DNA of 64,000 bases from Piezodorus guildinii (lineage: Eukaryota; Arthropoda; Insecta; Hemiptera; Pentatomidae). The DNA is taken from positions 101,658,426-101,722,425 of the forward strand of contig CM041292.1 of the NCBI GenBank assembly GCA_023052935.1, given 5' to 3'. The notes below the pieces were generated by a model. It saw only the letters and a program-made list of their open reading frames with translations, was not told the DNA's origin and made no database searches. Both the position numbers and the translations under genes were made by a program. The stretch's first letter is position 1. Each line of letters opens with the position of its first letter. Of the stretch, positions 46,321-58,290 are shown piece after piece.

Positions 46321-47212
46321 CTAGCACTATGGCTACAGAATATACTCAATAATATATAAATAATACAATGAAAAATATACCTCACTGCACAGATTCTCAA
46401 TTTGAAATAACCCATCTGGAAAAATGTCTGAACTAAATACAAAAGCTATCATTGAAGCTTCGAAATGAATAATGTTTGCTATATCAAAGTAAGTTCGGAG
46501 CTTGTCCTATTGCTAACTTGAGATATATTTCAACTCGAAGAAATGCTCAATATCCCTTACTTCTCGTTCAGATATATTATTTACTAATTATGTTAACAAA
46601 TTAGTTAGATACATTTCACACTGTTTTTATCCCGAAAGTATAAAATTCAAGATTACTTTTTTTAAACTGTGTTTTTCGAAAGCTCTCTCATTAATAAATA
46701 AATAATATAAATTATTCGATAGACATCTTTATCACTTAAAGGATATACTCTGAAAACTTAGCTGAATCATTTAAGCATTTAACATTATGAATGTGCAGTC
46801 TTTGAAGTTCATTGAAGTTTAATATTTATTAGCTAAGATGAAGCTTTAATAAAAAATAAATTATTAGATTTTAAATATATGCATGAACACTACTTTTTAG
46901 AAAATATTGTCTTTTTTGTATAATCATTGTGAAAGGCTTTTCCTGGCAACACTGCAGTTCTTATACCTAATTTTTGAATTTTAATTTTTCCCCCATTTAT
47001 CAATGTGACTACGTCAACCAGAAGCTATCTTTTACCAAAATCAGTATCCAAAATGTTAACCACAGAAAGGAGCCTCGTGAAGAAACAACCTAATCTTCTT
47101 TCCGTCTTGTAGATGCTACCATGCACGTCAATATTCCTATCATTGTCGTAGCCGCTTATGAAGGCCTTTATTCCTACTGAGTCTATCAAACTCATGCAGT
47201 TGTTGAATTAAG
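46321..47212. other. Unassigned interval
   Basis: No supported gene. Confidence 0.45.
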
Positions 47213-47223
47213 TAAGGGCGCGG

Positions 47224-47680
47224 ATCTCATTACCGCGTATGGGGAGCGTTCCACGGGTGGCGGATGTGGGGATGGTCGGGGGAATTTCCTCGGAAGCTCC
47301 TACCGGCCAAGTCCGATGGACTCGCTGACCAACAATGAGAGCGGCCCCCCAGGCTTGCTGGAGGGTGTGACGTAGGTTCGAACGCCCTACTCACATATTT
47401 TAGTTCACAAAATACCACCAAAAGTCATAGATTCCTCTGAGGTTTCATTATCCGGAGGTAAACTAGTCCCCCGTTCGGGTCTCCGGGTGGGGACTGCTTC
47501 AGGAGAATCATGGCGCAAGATGAAAATTAGAGATCTAACAATAGGGAATGGGAGGATCGCGTTAAGTCTGATCTCGGGAGCTTGGGCTTGAATGGTGAAC
47601 ATTGGACGAGTCTGTGTAGGCGGAATTCGGTGGTATCGGCATCGAACCTTCGGGTTCGCTAAGCCTATTATTATTATTTT
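47224..47680 (+). mobile_element. Internally deleted derivative of the LINE D family
   Basis: The 5' part (47224-47549) is a GC-rich leader and the start of an endonuclease ORF: TGAAAATTAGAGATCTAACA, the usual K-I-R-D-L-T-I-G start before 'TWNVRTL'. It joins directly to the family 3' end: GAATGGGAGGATCGCGTTAA (about 47550) through CATCGAACCTTCGGGTTCG and (TTA)n. That 3' part matches LINE D 45703-45835. Nearly all of ORF2 is missing. Near-identical TAAGGGCGCGG / TAAGGGCACGG flanks (47213-47223, 47681-47691; one mismatch) suggest it inserted in this short form. Confidence 0.75.
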
Positions 47681-47691
47681 TAAGGGCACGG

Positions 47692-50059
47692 GACACAGTC
47701 AAAGGCAGATTATGTGCTGAATCGCATTATCAATCCAATATTTTATAACTTCTTAAAATCCCTCAGCATTCGCATTTAAGCGTTAGCTGCTTTTTGTAGT
47801 ATTTTTTCTTGTCCTCTCAAAACGTTAGGAGTGGTTCACCGTTTGAAAGACTAGCCTTAAGTTTTTACTGTCTTTGCATTCTCGAGCTAATCACAAGAAA
47901 AAGTAAAATGGGACAATTCACACTATGTTCCTCTTTATGTTTTCGTCTTCTTACCTACAAGTTGAAAGCCGGTAATCTTCCACTCGGATTCTGCCATAGT
48001 CTTTAAGAACATACATTTTTTCAGTGCCATTCTATAAGGTATACGCAAGGGAATTTTTAGCAGAATTCCCTCTTATATACTCGTCCAAGGACGTCTTCTT
48101 CTAGTTTCGCACCGCGTTTCGTTTTTCGCTGTGAATGCGCCTATTCACGGAATACTGTCTTCACTTTCTTTTTATTAGAAGTCTAGCGCCTTCACTTCCT
48201 TGAATGGTATTATTTGTTCAGAATTGATGGTACCATCCTCCTACAAGAGACATGATAGTGCTGTAGATAGTTCTTCGCCACAATCATTGATATATATGTA
48301 TAGTTTTTATTTTAGGCTTTACTACCAAAGGCCTGCATCCTCGACACAACACAGCAATTCTTCCTTTTGAGTGAGGTTTGAGACTTGCCATATTGTCCTA
48401 TAATACTTAAAGTCAAGCCAAAACATGTCCTCCTCGTATAACATAACATGTATCCATTTAATCTACATTCTGACATTATTCTGAACAATCCGCATTGTGC
48501 CTTCTTTCTTGGGACGTCATCTTTTCGCCAGATATTTTTTGGAAATAAAATCATCATAAGCACGATTCCGGACTCGTCCTAGCCATAACATTCATCCCCT
48601 TATAAGGCCGAAACATATTTTTCCTATGGTATGCTAGCTGTAGTCCAGCCAATAAGATGGAAGTTATTTTATTTTAACATAAAAAAGTATGTTAGAGGTT
48701 GCTGTTTTGTGGAAGGTCCGGCTCAAGATACCGATTAGGTTATTTCAAATAGATCGAAATCTCACATCAAACAGCTATATTTATTGCAAAATGTTATTAT
48801 ATACATATGTATATGTGATGAAAATGTATTATCTCTAATGGTTTTGTTTCTAATGTAAAGTTTGGTGTCTGTAATTACGCAACATATGATATATGTTGAT
48901 ACTGAAGAGATGAACAGTCGGAAGTTACATCAGAACTAATCACCTAGCATATTGGCATGTCCTCTGTCTTAATGGGGTACAGCAATATCTAGAACTAATC
49001 AGCTACTCAACCGCGACACGCAATTAGTTGTCATCGTCACTTGACACAATCAGCATAATGTTACAATCTTGGGCCCAATATCTGAATCAATATTAGTTTT
49101 CGAATGAAATGGTTCATTATCCTTGAATATATTTCACAGTCACTTACATTCGTAAAATTTATTGACAAATGTTAATCAAGTATCTCATATAACTCACAAT
49201 AACTCTCTGCTTTGGTAAATATCATTAAGAATTTTTTTAATATCATTTTAAGCTCCTTTATTCTATGTTTTTGGTCAGCTGCTTTTCTATAGCAGCGTTA
49301 GCCACATTAAAAGTATTTTATATGTTTCAATCAGGTACTTGAGGGATATCCAGTTTACCACAACATTACTTAAAGTATCTCTTCATTTCTAGACTTAGAC
49401 TGACCTCTCTGGATACTATGTCCCAGCCCTCTTCCTTTTATTTTCCTCATGTTCCGAAAAATACTTCTTTTTTTATGATTTTTTTTTTTTTTTTTAGTTT
49501 GAATCGCCTCCTAATTACATATTGGTGATTTTGACGATTGGGCGGCGGGGCTGATGTGGGAAGTACTATGAGTATTTAGAGTACAAGTACCCAGTACAAT
49601 TAGGGCAGCGGTCCGACTAGCTATAGGTAGAAATATTAGGACTTGGTCAAGAACATCCTAATATCCTAAAAATTGAGTAATATCCTAACCATTTATGATG
49701 GTTTGTTTATTGCCTTATAAGGCCTAATATTCGATTGCCTTACTTGCAGGGACCAACGAGATTTCCCAAGGTGTGGGTAAATGTTTTTTGTACTGTTGCT
49801 GATAATGGTTTATTAATATTACTTTGATTTCATATTGATTGAAAATCCATTTTAACTCCCTCAGTATTCTTAATGCATTGTTTTCGTTACACGTTACATC
49901 ATCGACTACACATTTCGTAAAGGAGTCTTTGTATATTTTATTTGTAGCTTGTCAGTTATTTGAAATTATGATAATGAATCACTTCATTCACTTTTAGGAT
50001 AGAAAAGTATTGGTTTCTTCAATATTTGACGATATAATTAAAATTTATTAAGGACGCGA
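47692..50059. other. Unassigned interval
   Basis: No supported gene. An 83-codon minus frame (48312-48563) is unrecognised. Poly(T) at about 49481-49495 followed by GC-richer sequence to 49640 may be a minus-strand retroposon tail, without proof. Confidence 0.4.
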
Positions 50060-50330
50060 TGTTAATATCTTAATTGGATTCCGAGTGGAGAGGTAGAAAC
50101 GGGGCTAAGAGAGATGGGATGGAGAGGGATCCTTGGTGACGGATTTAAATTGAAAGGGCAAAGGCGAAATGACGCACTAATATGGAGTTAGGGAAGAGGA
50201 GGGGAGAGAGCCGCCAACTTTGATTGGTCCATTTGCATAGAGGGAGGGTCGAGTGGCCGCTCCCGGTGAAGAACTCCCGCCGCCAGATTAAAGTGGAAGG
50301 TTAATTTTAAATTGAAATCCGCGGTGAATC
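50060..50330. other. GC-richer purine-rich patch with promoter-like motifs
   Basis: Stands out in AT-rich surroundings: AGAGGAGGGGAGAGAGCCGC, then TTTGATTGGTCCATTTGCAT (inverted CCAAT and the octamer ATTTGCAT within 20 bp), then GGCCGCTCCCGGTGAAGAAC. No ORF. It could be a promoter or conserved regulatory element, or an unrecognised transposon piece. Confidence 0.3.
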
Positions 50331-50719
50331 TCGATTTGCCTATTGCTTATTTATTGCCTGTGTTCAAATTTACAGTACATGGCGCTCAATGGTTTCTAAA
50401 ACACATTAAAAATAAAAGAGAATATATTTTATTGAATCCTAATGATGATGATAAATCAGATGTAAACAAGGATAAATCCAAAATATATAAGTGTTTTTCC
50501 GAACCGTAGATATTGAGGAATCATGTATTAAGAATGCATCTTTAAAAAAATATGCTATGATTTCGTAGTAAGTTTATTTTAATTATAATTTTTTTATTGT
50601 TCATATAGGGGAATGGTGTCCTTTAAAAATAAGTTCGATAGCAAAAATGCTACAAATTATTTGACAATGTTTTATTGTTCGATAATTACTATATTAGTAT
50701 GTCACTTCCCGATAATGCC
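50331..50719. other. Unassigned interval
   Basis: No supported gene; the 65-codon open frame at 50312-50509 is not recognised, though it starts within the GC-rich patch. Confidence 0.35.
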
Positions 50720-51450
50720 ATCGTAAGCTGCTGCCTTGAAGTCAACGAAAAGATGGTGGGTTTTTATCTGGTGCTCGTTTCCTCTTTCTAGGATTGTTCT
50801 GTGGCAGAATACTTGGTCTATCGTAGATCTGCCTTGTCTAATCCTGCATTGGTAGGTACCAAGCATCTTCTCTGCAAATATTTTGCAGAGAAGACGCTAG
50901 AACAAGATGTCAGAGAAAATCTTATTTTCACAAATTATTAATTTTCACACTGGAGTTTGTAACCGTTTTTGAAGATAGGACATATATTTTTTTCCAGTCT
51001 TCCGGCAAAACCTCTTCCTTGTACACGGTCATGATTAGGTTCTGGATCATTTTAATCAGTTCCTGCTTTCGTTCCTGAAGAGCACAGCAGGAATGTCGTC
51101 AGTTCCAGGTGACATATTATTCTTTAGCCAATTTATGGCGTCTATTATTTCATCATCAGGTGGTTCAATGTCTGATCTCTGGTCCCTGACATCTAGGAAC
51201 AGATCCTCTCTTGTACCAGACCTAGTGTTGAGAAGCTCGTAAAAATTTCTTTTCCTTTGCAATAGAGCATCACCCTAGCAGGCCACTATGTCCCCAACCT
51301 TCAAGTTTCAGATAAACTTTTCGAGGTCTTCTCTTCCTATTGGTAATCTTGAAAAGGTCCCTTGATTTATTTTCCTTCCAGTATATTTTAGCCCTCTCCA
51401 ATTCATCCTTCTCGCTCTGTATTTTTTTCCTTTGATAAAGTCATTTTTCA
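50720..51450 (-). pseudogene. RTE/CR1-like LINE reverse transcriptase fragment
   Basis: Minus-strand readings in order: a Lys-rich linker, RKRNFYELLNTRSG, IIDAINWLKNNMSPGTDDIP (51158-51099; RT motif 1 'A...LKNNKAPGxDxIP'), WKKIY (motif 2 area), then CRIRQGRSTIDQVFCHRTIL and HHLFVDFKAAYD (about 50775-50740; motif A with catalytic Asp). Motifs B and C are not present; the fragment ends near 50720. Stops and frameshifts throughout. Confidence 0.8.
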
Positions 51451-52251
51451 AATGGCCATATGCAGCGGAGAAGTGTTAACCATTAATATTAATTATTAAT
51501 TCTGATTTTTTTGTAGGTTGGTATATTAAAACTTAATACCATTACCCTACATTTTTGGAGGATGACTAATACTAAAATGACTTCAATGGAATTGAAGACA
51601 AAAAAGGAATATATATATATATTTTTTTTTTTTTTTTGAGGTGAAAATATTAACTTGTGTCAAAGTTTGTGAATCATTTCGAAGAAAGTTCAGAAGGTTG
51701 ACAGTGTTAATTGAGGCCGTACAAGTGAAAGCGGAACTGTCAGTATGTACGCTTCTGCATAATAGATAACTGACTGTATAATCAACTCTAACCTTTCCAA
51801 AAAGCAGATCATAAAATATTTTTATATATATATTTTTTTTAGAATGGTTAAATTTAACTTGAATTTTAATAATAACTGAGAAGCTTTTGGGATATTTTTG
51901 GATTTTATTCATTTTCACCAACAGAAAAAATTTATTTACATTTCTAATTGTCGGTGGTAAAATAGAAATGTTTACGTATTCTAAAAAAGACGTCATAGGC
52001 TTCAAGATGGTTGTAGTAATTATCAAGAAAAATATCTATTCCTTGGCCACCTGCCTTAAAAATTTTTTCAAGATGCGATTTTCTTTGAGTTGGTACCAAC
52101 TTCATCTGTCTTTTCAACTATCTTATTGATTCCGTATTACCATCCGCTATTTGACCTGAAAATTAAAGATTTTTCTTACCCTTACCTCTATTCTTTAGAA
52201 AGATATAGAGAAAAAGTATTAATTATAATAAATAGAACACTTAAAAAAAAA
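51451..52251. other. Unassigned interval
   Basis: No supported gene; T-rich run at about 51620-51640. Confidence 0.4.
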
Positions 52252-53548
52252 TCTGGTGCGCGCAACACTCGACGTTCACTTACCTCCGTTGTTATAATCT
52301 AAAAGAATTTTTCAAAACATTTAGAGAAAATAAATTGTTAAGGAATCATTTAAATTAAGTTTTAATAGAAACATGTGTTTTATTAAATTTCCATTATATT
52401 ATTATCTACAACAATCAGTTAATTTTATCGGCCTTTCATTACTTTCCGATAACTTTTTAAATTATGTGTATACCATTATATTTTATCTAAAATTATTAGC
52501 TTTCCAACATTATATATACATGTATATTACTGTTCTTGTGTAAAAAAAAAAAATTGCATTAAAAAAATATTTTTTTAGTTTTCTCCTTTAGTTAATTTTC
52601 AAACTAGCACAACTTATATATTTACCTGTTTTTTTAGCAATACTAATCAGATGATATGGTCAATTATAGAAAATCTACAAAATTATAGGTACTTTAGAAG
52701 AAGAAATTATGAAATATCGCCATTTAAGCCCTGTAGGACTATTCAATCAGAATGAAACCTACATGATATTAAAGCCCGTTCAATTTTACATCAGTCATAG
52801 AATGAGACTTAACTAATAAATAATATAGAGTAATTATTAATAACTTCCTTTTCTATACCTAAGGGTGTCACCCATAAACCTAGAATGGACTAACCAAGTA
52901 CCGACAAAGAACACATATCTGTACTTACGACACAGTACTCTACACCTGGAAGTACTTGCTTTGTGGTACCCATGCCGCCTCCTCATTCCCTCTACAAACC
53001 CTTGCTATTATGCCCTTTGATCGGCAAAACTCATCACTCTAGTTGTAACATTACTTGTGTCACACTCATAGAAGGAGACCTCGGAATGTACACTTGTAGT
53101 CACAGTAAACTATGTATACTAAACTCTTCAGCACAGTGTATTGTAATCAGAATATGTATTATGTTCTCATAATAAAAGCAGTATTTTAATATCTTCACTG
53201 TTAATTCATTAACTATCGATATAGCGAGTTTTCGAGAAAATCGTAAAAAGGTACAAAATGCATATTATAAAGTGGCTCTTCTATTAAGCTGATTTTGATA
53301 AAAAGGGTTTTGTAACGTCTCGGGCGTATAGTTGCCTTAAATATGAAATTTCTTTTTTTCTTTTTTTTCGTAAAGGACTTTCCATTTACGCGCGGGAGTT
53401 ACCACACACACACAGACAGACCTTTTTGCGGGACTTGTTTTTTTTGACTCAGCAATAAACGTGTGTTTCCGTTGAAAACTGAAATTCGAAAATTTTTACG
53501 ATCGCAATACTTTCCCTTACTATATATTTCATATAGGTAAGTGAAAGT
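52252..53548 (+). mobile_element. Family X repeat X10, split by a ~400-bp insert
   Basis: Begins TCTGGTGCGCGCAACACTCG and follows the family to TTTTACATCAGTCATAG (52800). It resumes at about 53206 with ACTATCGATATAGCGAGTTT and ends CATATAGGTAAGTGAAAGT with its hairpin. A clean example of both termini. Confidence 0.8.
52801..53205. mobile_element. Unidentified insert within X10
   Basis: About 405 bp absent from other X copies, GC-richer (CCATGCCGCCTCCTCATTCC). It contains a 69-codon frame with no recognised domain, and AATAAAAGCAG near its right edge. No clear TSD seen. Could be a retroposon 3' end. Confidence 0.5.
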
Positions 53549-53970
53549 AAAAATCCTATCAGAAAGAATGAATTAATTGAATAGAACAATTTTTGTGCAA
53601 TGAAATAATACCTGTTTTTTTATTTTATTTTTTTCTAAGAACACTGGCCCTTATTTTAATTATTGTTTTCTTATTAGCTTTTTTGAATACAAGACAGGTT
53701 ACTAAAATCATTACCATACCGATGACAAACCACGCGATTCAGCGTTATAAGTGCAACATTTATATAGGCATTGAGTAATATTATTCTGATCTTTATCAAC
53801 TGATTAAAGTATATATGATATAATACATCATATATTTTATCAATACAAAAGTATTACTAACATTGCAAAAGTTCTTTTCTATCAAATTAATTTATATGTT
53901 GATCTAGAAGACAGAGAAAGATATGTATTATATTACCAATATATATGTATATATATATATATATATATTG
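53549..53970. other. Unassigned AT-rich interval ending in (TA)n
   Basis: No supported gene; TA tract at about 53937-53968. Confidence 0.45.
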
Positions 53971-54391
53971 CTATGTATCGAGAATACTGAAAGGTGAAGG
54001 AATAATTTGAATCGTATAAAATAGAGCAATTTCCGGGCGACAAGCAGGAAGGGTTCTTAGAAGGCCTATGCAAAAAACTGCACCCTTCCACTGCTTGGGA
54101 GAGATAGCCCTGATGGAGTCTGAGCCCGGACGGCAAGAGAAGCGGAAGTCAAGCCGCTGACGGAAGAGGTCGGGAGGTCAAGCCAGGAAGAAATTTGAAG
54201 TCATGTTCAAAGGTACCTACCTAAATGTAATATTATGTGGTAAATCGGAACTTCAGTATTCTCGATAATAACAATGCCTCACTGTACTAAGTATTATGTG
54301 TAATAATAATGTGTTTTAATATATACTCTTTTATAAATAAATGAGTATTATAAGATAATTACTTTATTACCCTTTATGCCACCGAACATAG

Positions 54392-54392
<1 letters not shown>
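53971..54392. mobile_element. Inverted-repeat element inside a (TA)n tract
   Basis: A perfect 16-bp inverted repeat, TATCGAGAATACTGAA (53976-53991) and TTCAGTATTCTCGATA (54252-54267), bounds 292 bp. The outer edges CTATGT (53971) and ACATAG (about 54383-54388) are also inverted. The interior has a GC-rich block (CCGGACGGCAAGAGAAGCGG). TA microsatellites lie on both sides, so the segment may have entered a TA tract. Superfamily unknown; a solo LTR is an alternative. Confidence 0.55.

Positions 54393-54452
<60 letters not shown>
54393..54452. repeat. (TA)n microsatellite
   Basis: TA tract of about 60 bp; open frames through it are IYIY artefacts. Confidence 0.95.
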
Positions 54453-54456
<4 letters not shown>

Positions 54457-54960
54457 ATCTGCGATACACAATCAAACAAACTAACGTACTTGGCACTTGT
54501 CATTGACAAAATGTTGACATGGGGATCAAAAGTCAACACAAAACATAGAATTCTAAACTTTCGACTCAGACTATTATATTCGAGATACTATATAGACACT
54601 TTAAATACCCATCAGACAGAAACTATATACGTTATACTTACTTATTAAAATCCATATGGACTTATTTATTATTTATAAATTTAAGGACAGGCCAGCTAAC
54701 GAGACACGCATTCAAGAAATATAAACCTTTCAATCCTTTTTAAGATTAGCAACGAACTCATCACCGTCCGTATGTTTCAAACAATAGCAATTTCAATTCA
54801 TATTCAATCAAATTCATAGCAACTTAGGCATTTTGTCAACAAACCGCATTGGAGTGATTTACAAATGTGGAGTAATTCACCACAACGTAAAGGAACCTCG
54901 TAGCCTGAATTAATTGTTTCTTTTTGAATGTCAGGAGGAAGCACTACTGGGTGCTGTCTC
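54453..54960 (+). pseudogene. Jockey-type ORF2 C-terminal relic
   Basis: Plus reading YLALVIDKMLTWGSKVNTKH, RILNFRLRLLYSR, then after stops NPYGL (54649) and pieces matching 'FQSxxLRxIxNA' and 'HSNLxxHxNxL' positions. The YLGLxLDxxLTWxxH block places it just after the RT domain of a jockey element. It begins right at the TA tract and is heavily mutated. Confidence 0.65.
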
Positions 54961-55746
54961 CCTCATGCCAACCCATGCTATGTTTCTTTGATCATAAAAT
55001 AGAATCCTAATTGTATATATTTTACAGGTGAAAATAAAATCATTAAGTTAAAATATATATATAATACAAGTAAATTACGTAACATTATATTTTTCGACTT
55101 ACCACAATCTTCATTAGTATTACTGTTATATTCTGCTATTGAAAAATTAATTATCTTTTTTTAATACTTATTTCAATTACAAAAGAGTAAATTACATGGT
55201 TCCATACAACAATTAAAAGTATAGAATATTATTTTAATTAGACGACTTTTGAAATAGCATAACAAGGGAAATAATTAAGCAAAATCACAATATATTCATA
55301 GTGTTATCCCCGGTCTGACAGTAGGGACACGGAGTTGAAATGCTTGTTATAAACGTGTTGGATGTGCTCGCATTGACTGACACCGTAGCGCTCACTGTTT
55401 TGTTTTTCTCGTGCCAGGGGCTGACAGCTGTCAGGTTATAAGGGCAAATTTGGCAGATACGATGACAAATGCAAATTTTATGGTTATTATCACTATAACA
55501 CTGTTTTATTTTATTTCAATAAACAATGTCTTGTTGTTTTTTAAAGAAATCGGAATAAACTAACATTTAGTAGCTCTGATGTAAATAAGGCATATTGTAC
55601 ATAAGGTATTGATAAGAACAGTTCTCAACATCACCTCCTATACAACTGGTATCTTTTATTGTATATTTTTTATAGTTTTGATGGACATTTACTATAGTAC
55701 CATAATACCAACTATTACAATGCAATTATAGGTTTTATCCTTATTT
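54961..55746. other. Unassigned interval
   Basis: No supported gene. It includes the perfect 14-bp palindrome CTGACAGCTGTCAG at 55421-55434. Confidence 0.45.
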
Positions 55747-55760
55747 AAATCTGACAGAGG

Positions 55761-56037
55761 GGGTTACCTGTAGCAGGGTGGTTTGCATAACAGCTTCTCA
55801 TGCCAAAGGTCCCGGGTTCAAACCCAGGTAGCCCTAGGATTTTTTAATTGGATGAAAAAATCCTTAGTTTTGCCGTCCTTCGGAGGGGACGTTAAAGGTG
55901 GTCCCGAGCCTGTGCGATGTCAGGTACTCGTTAAAGATTCCTATCCTAATAAAACCTGGATAGGCAATATTTAGGACTCCTACTGTTGCATTGTCCGATT
56001 AGCCACAGCTGCATAAAGGGACGTTAAATAAATAAAC
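55761..56037 (+). mobile_element. tRNA-derived SINE with 14-bp TSD
   Basis: 277-bp element flanked by AAATCTGACAGAGG (55747-55760 and 56038-56051). The tRNA-like head GGGTTACCTGTAGCAGGGTG has an A box (TAGCAGGGTGG) and a B box (GGGTTCAAACCC), which form an internal RNA polymerase III promoter. The body includes CCTATCCTAATAAAACCTGG, and the tail is TAAATAAATAAAC. The head is not a usable tRNA. It depends on a LINE partner. The 41150 sequence is an older relative. Confidence 0.92.
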
Positions 56038-56051
56038 AAATCTGACAGAGG

Positions 56052-57310
56052 TTCAATGTCAAATTTTCAACAGTAGAAATCTTCCATATGTGAATATAAT
56101 CTATGAAAGAAATCAATAGTGAACGATGCGAATAAGACGAAGATATGTTTATAATATTAATGGCACGTTATTGGGAAAAAAGTTTTAAAATTGTAGAAAT
56201 CATATAATAGCAATTGAAATCTAAGAAACTAATTGAGATGGACGAAACTCTTATATAATTAGGTGATTAAATACAAAATTTTATTGTAGTATCATTTAAT
56301 CGAAAATGGATGTTTTCGTTGGATATACATTGAACTTTTTTGTCTTTTTTTGTTTGTAGTGAAAACTTGTTTAGGCGTGTCATGCGATTTTCGGTAGAGG
56401 TAAAATCTTTGAATTCGTAACCATCGTAACGTCACTAACATACTCTGGACTGGCACATGCGCTCTGTGTATACCTGTCTATTAGAGATAGGGTAACGATA
56501 TCAATTTCCGTGAACGTTATCGATACCGGTGTAATATTGGCACAAAAATATCGGTATTTATAATACTTTATTTATATACTTATAAATTATACTTTATTTC
56601 AGTATTTATAGAGTAAAGAGATAGTAGATAAACTATGTCTTAGAAATTACCTCTTACTGTATATAAAGTTAGTATAAAAAATATCTTAATTCTTCTTACT
56701 CTAAAATATCGATCGTTGTAAATATTATTAAAACATTACTTTGCATGAAAACATTCAAACATACGAAGCAAAATCATGATGATGTTACTGTCAATATTGA
56801 AATCGTAGTAAAGCGAAATCGAAAAGAATACCTTGATCATATAAGCATTGAAATATAACATTTGAAAATTAAATTCATTTTTATATTATAGATTTTAATT
56901 AGGCTCAATGTATATTTCATTACTAATTAGAACATATGATTTTTGTTTACTTGAAGAGAAACTGAGGTTTGTTTGTTTGTTTCTATGTTTAAGGCGCAAA
57001 CATCTACCTATGGTCATTTATTATAAGAAAAAAAATTAACAAATTAATAAAAAAAGAATAAAATATTATATAATAAATAAAAGAACGAATGTGGAAAGAA
57101 AGATAAGGTCATATCAATAATAAATAAGTATTAAGTAGAAAGTAATGTTTCAATACAAAATTTTATTTTTTAATCTATATTTGTTTTCATTAATTCATTT
57201 TTTTTTTATTATTAAGAAACTGAGGTTATCTGTAGAGCTTATTCCTAAGTCTGAATTTCCTTGATGAAAATGGCAGGTCCTTAAAAAAATAATGTGTACC
57301 ACCATTACCA
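56052..57310. other. Unassigned AT-rich interval
   Basis: No supported gene. GTTTGTTTGTTTCTATGTTT at about 56970 resembles a minus-strand (CAAA)n SINE tail. Confidence 0.45.
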
Positions 57311-58290
57311 GTGTACCAGTCACAATCAGATTACGACTACATACTTCAAGATGATGTATCTCTACACGGTGATGTTTTACAAATAAATGTTACAATAATA
57401 AAAAACCATGCATTCTCAACATATTCTACTTTAACCAAAGTACTCTTTGCTCCACCAAATTCCAGCCATAATCGAGAATTTTTAAAAAGTCTTTACTTCT
57501 GCCTGAATTTCAATTTTTTTACCTTTAAGAAAATATAAGAACTACAAAAATCTCTGAAAGAGCTCGTCATTCCAGGCTATAGTCTTTTTAAGTTATTTTT
57601 AATGGTGAAATGTTTCCGCAGATGCCAAAGGAAAAGTTTTAATCGAATGAAAAGAACGAATCCAGATTTACATCACTGATTATAAATGATTTGGAGAGAG
57701 CATAAATAGTTGCCAAGCAAGGAACTGAAGATGGAGATCTTTTAATTGTGAAAACAGTCATTTCTTTGTGTTCTGAACCTGTTTTCGTATTTGAGATTGA
57801 GAAGACATTGATATTTTAGTTTTTGTGACGGCTATAAGAGACGGATAATGTGTATTTCTGCAAACCTGGAAGACGTGGCATATCAGATATGTTTTACTCC
57901 ACCAGGCCTTTTAAATATAAACATCTAGTAGAAAACATTTTATTTATCCATGCTATTGAAGAAAAATTCCTAGTGCCGGTTTATGGTGGTGATATGAACA
58001 CTTCTATAGATGAGTTGCGGTATCTTCGATTTGATAAAGCTTTAACATACGACGCACATGAATTTCATGGTTATCTAACTTATCTGCAAGTAGAAATGTG
58101 AATAGAAAATGTGAAAGACCCTTTAAACTGGGACAAGAAGAAAAATTTTAGTGGTCTAACATCAGTAACCATGATTAAAAGAAACGAGAAATGTAGTAAA
58201 AATGCAGCTAAAAGGTGGACTTGTTCTATTGACTGTCTTTATTGTGGATTCGAATCCTGCATAATAGACCAAATATTAAATATAACATGT
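57311..58290 (+). pseudogene. Pseudogene of an uncharacterised arthropod protein family (Cys-cluster C-terminus)
   Basis: From 57652 one + frame keeps its pattern across several stops: KNESRFTSLIINDLERA*IV, DGDLLIVKTVISLCSE, then EDIDILVFVTAI in a shifted frame and NVYFCKPGRRG, YKHLVENILFIHAI. Later come DELRYLRFDKALT, IENVKDPLNW and GLTSVTMIK, and a Cys cluster (TCSIDCLYCGFESC, about 58220-58262). I recognise the order from a family of proteins of unknown function common in arthropods and cnidarians ('DxDLLVLxTA...YFLKPG...FLHAxxGCDTT...DPLxWGWK...CSCRK'). The GCDTT and CSCRK blocks are damaged. The upstream frame 57311-57538 may be its N-terminal side. No introns or promoter seen. Confidence 0.5.

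Noticed and set aside
55761..55840. tRNA gene
   Set aside because: Has A and B boxes but no proper cloverleaf; it is the head of a SINE with TSD. Same for 61072-61150.
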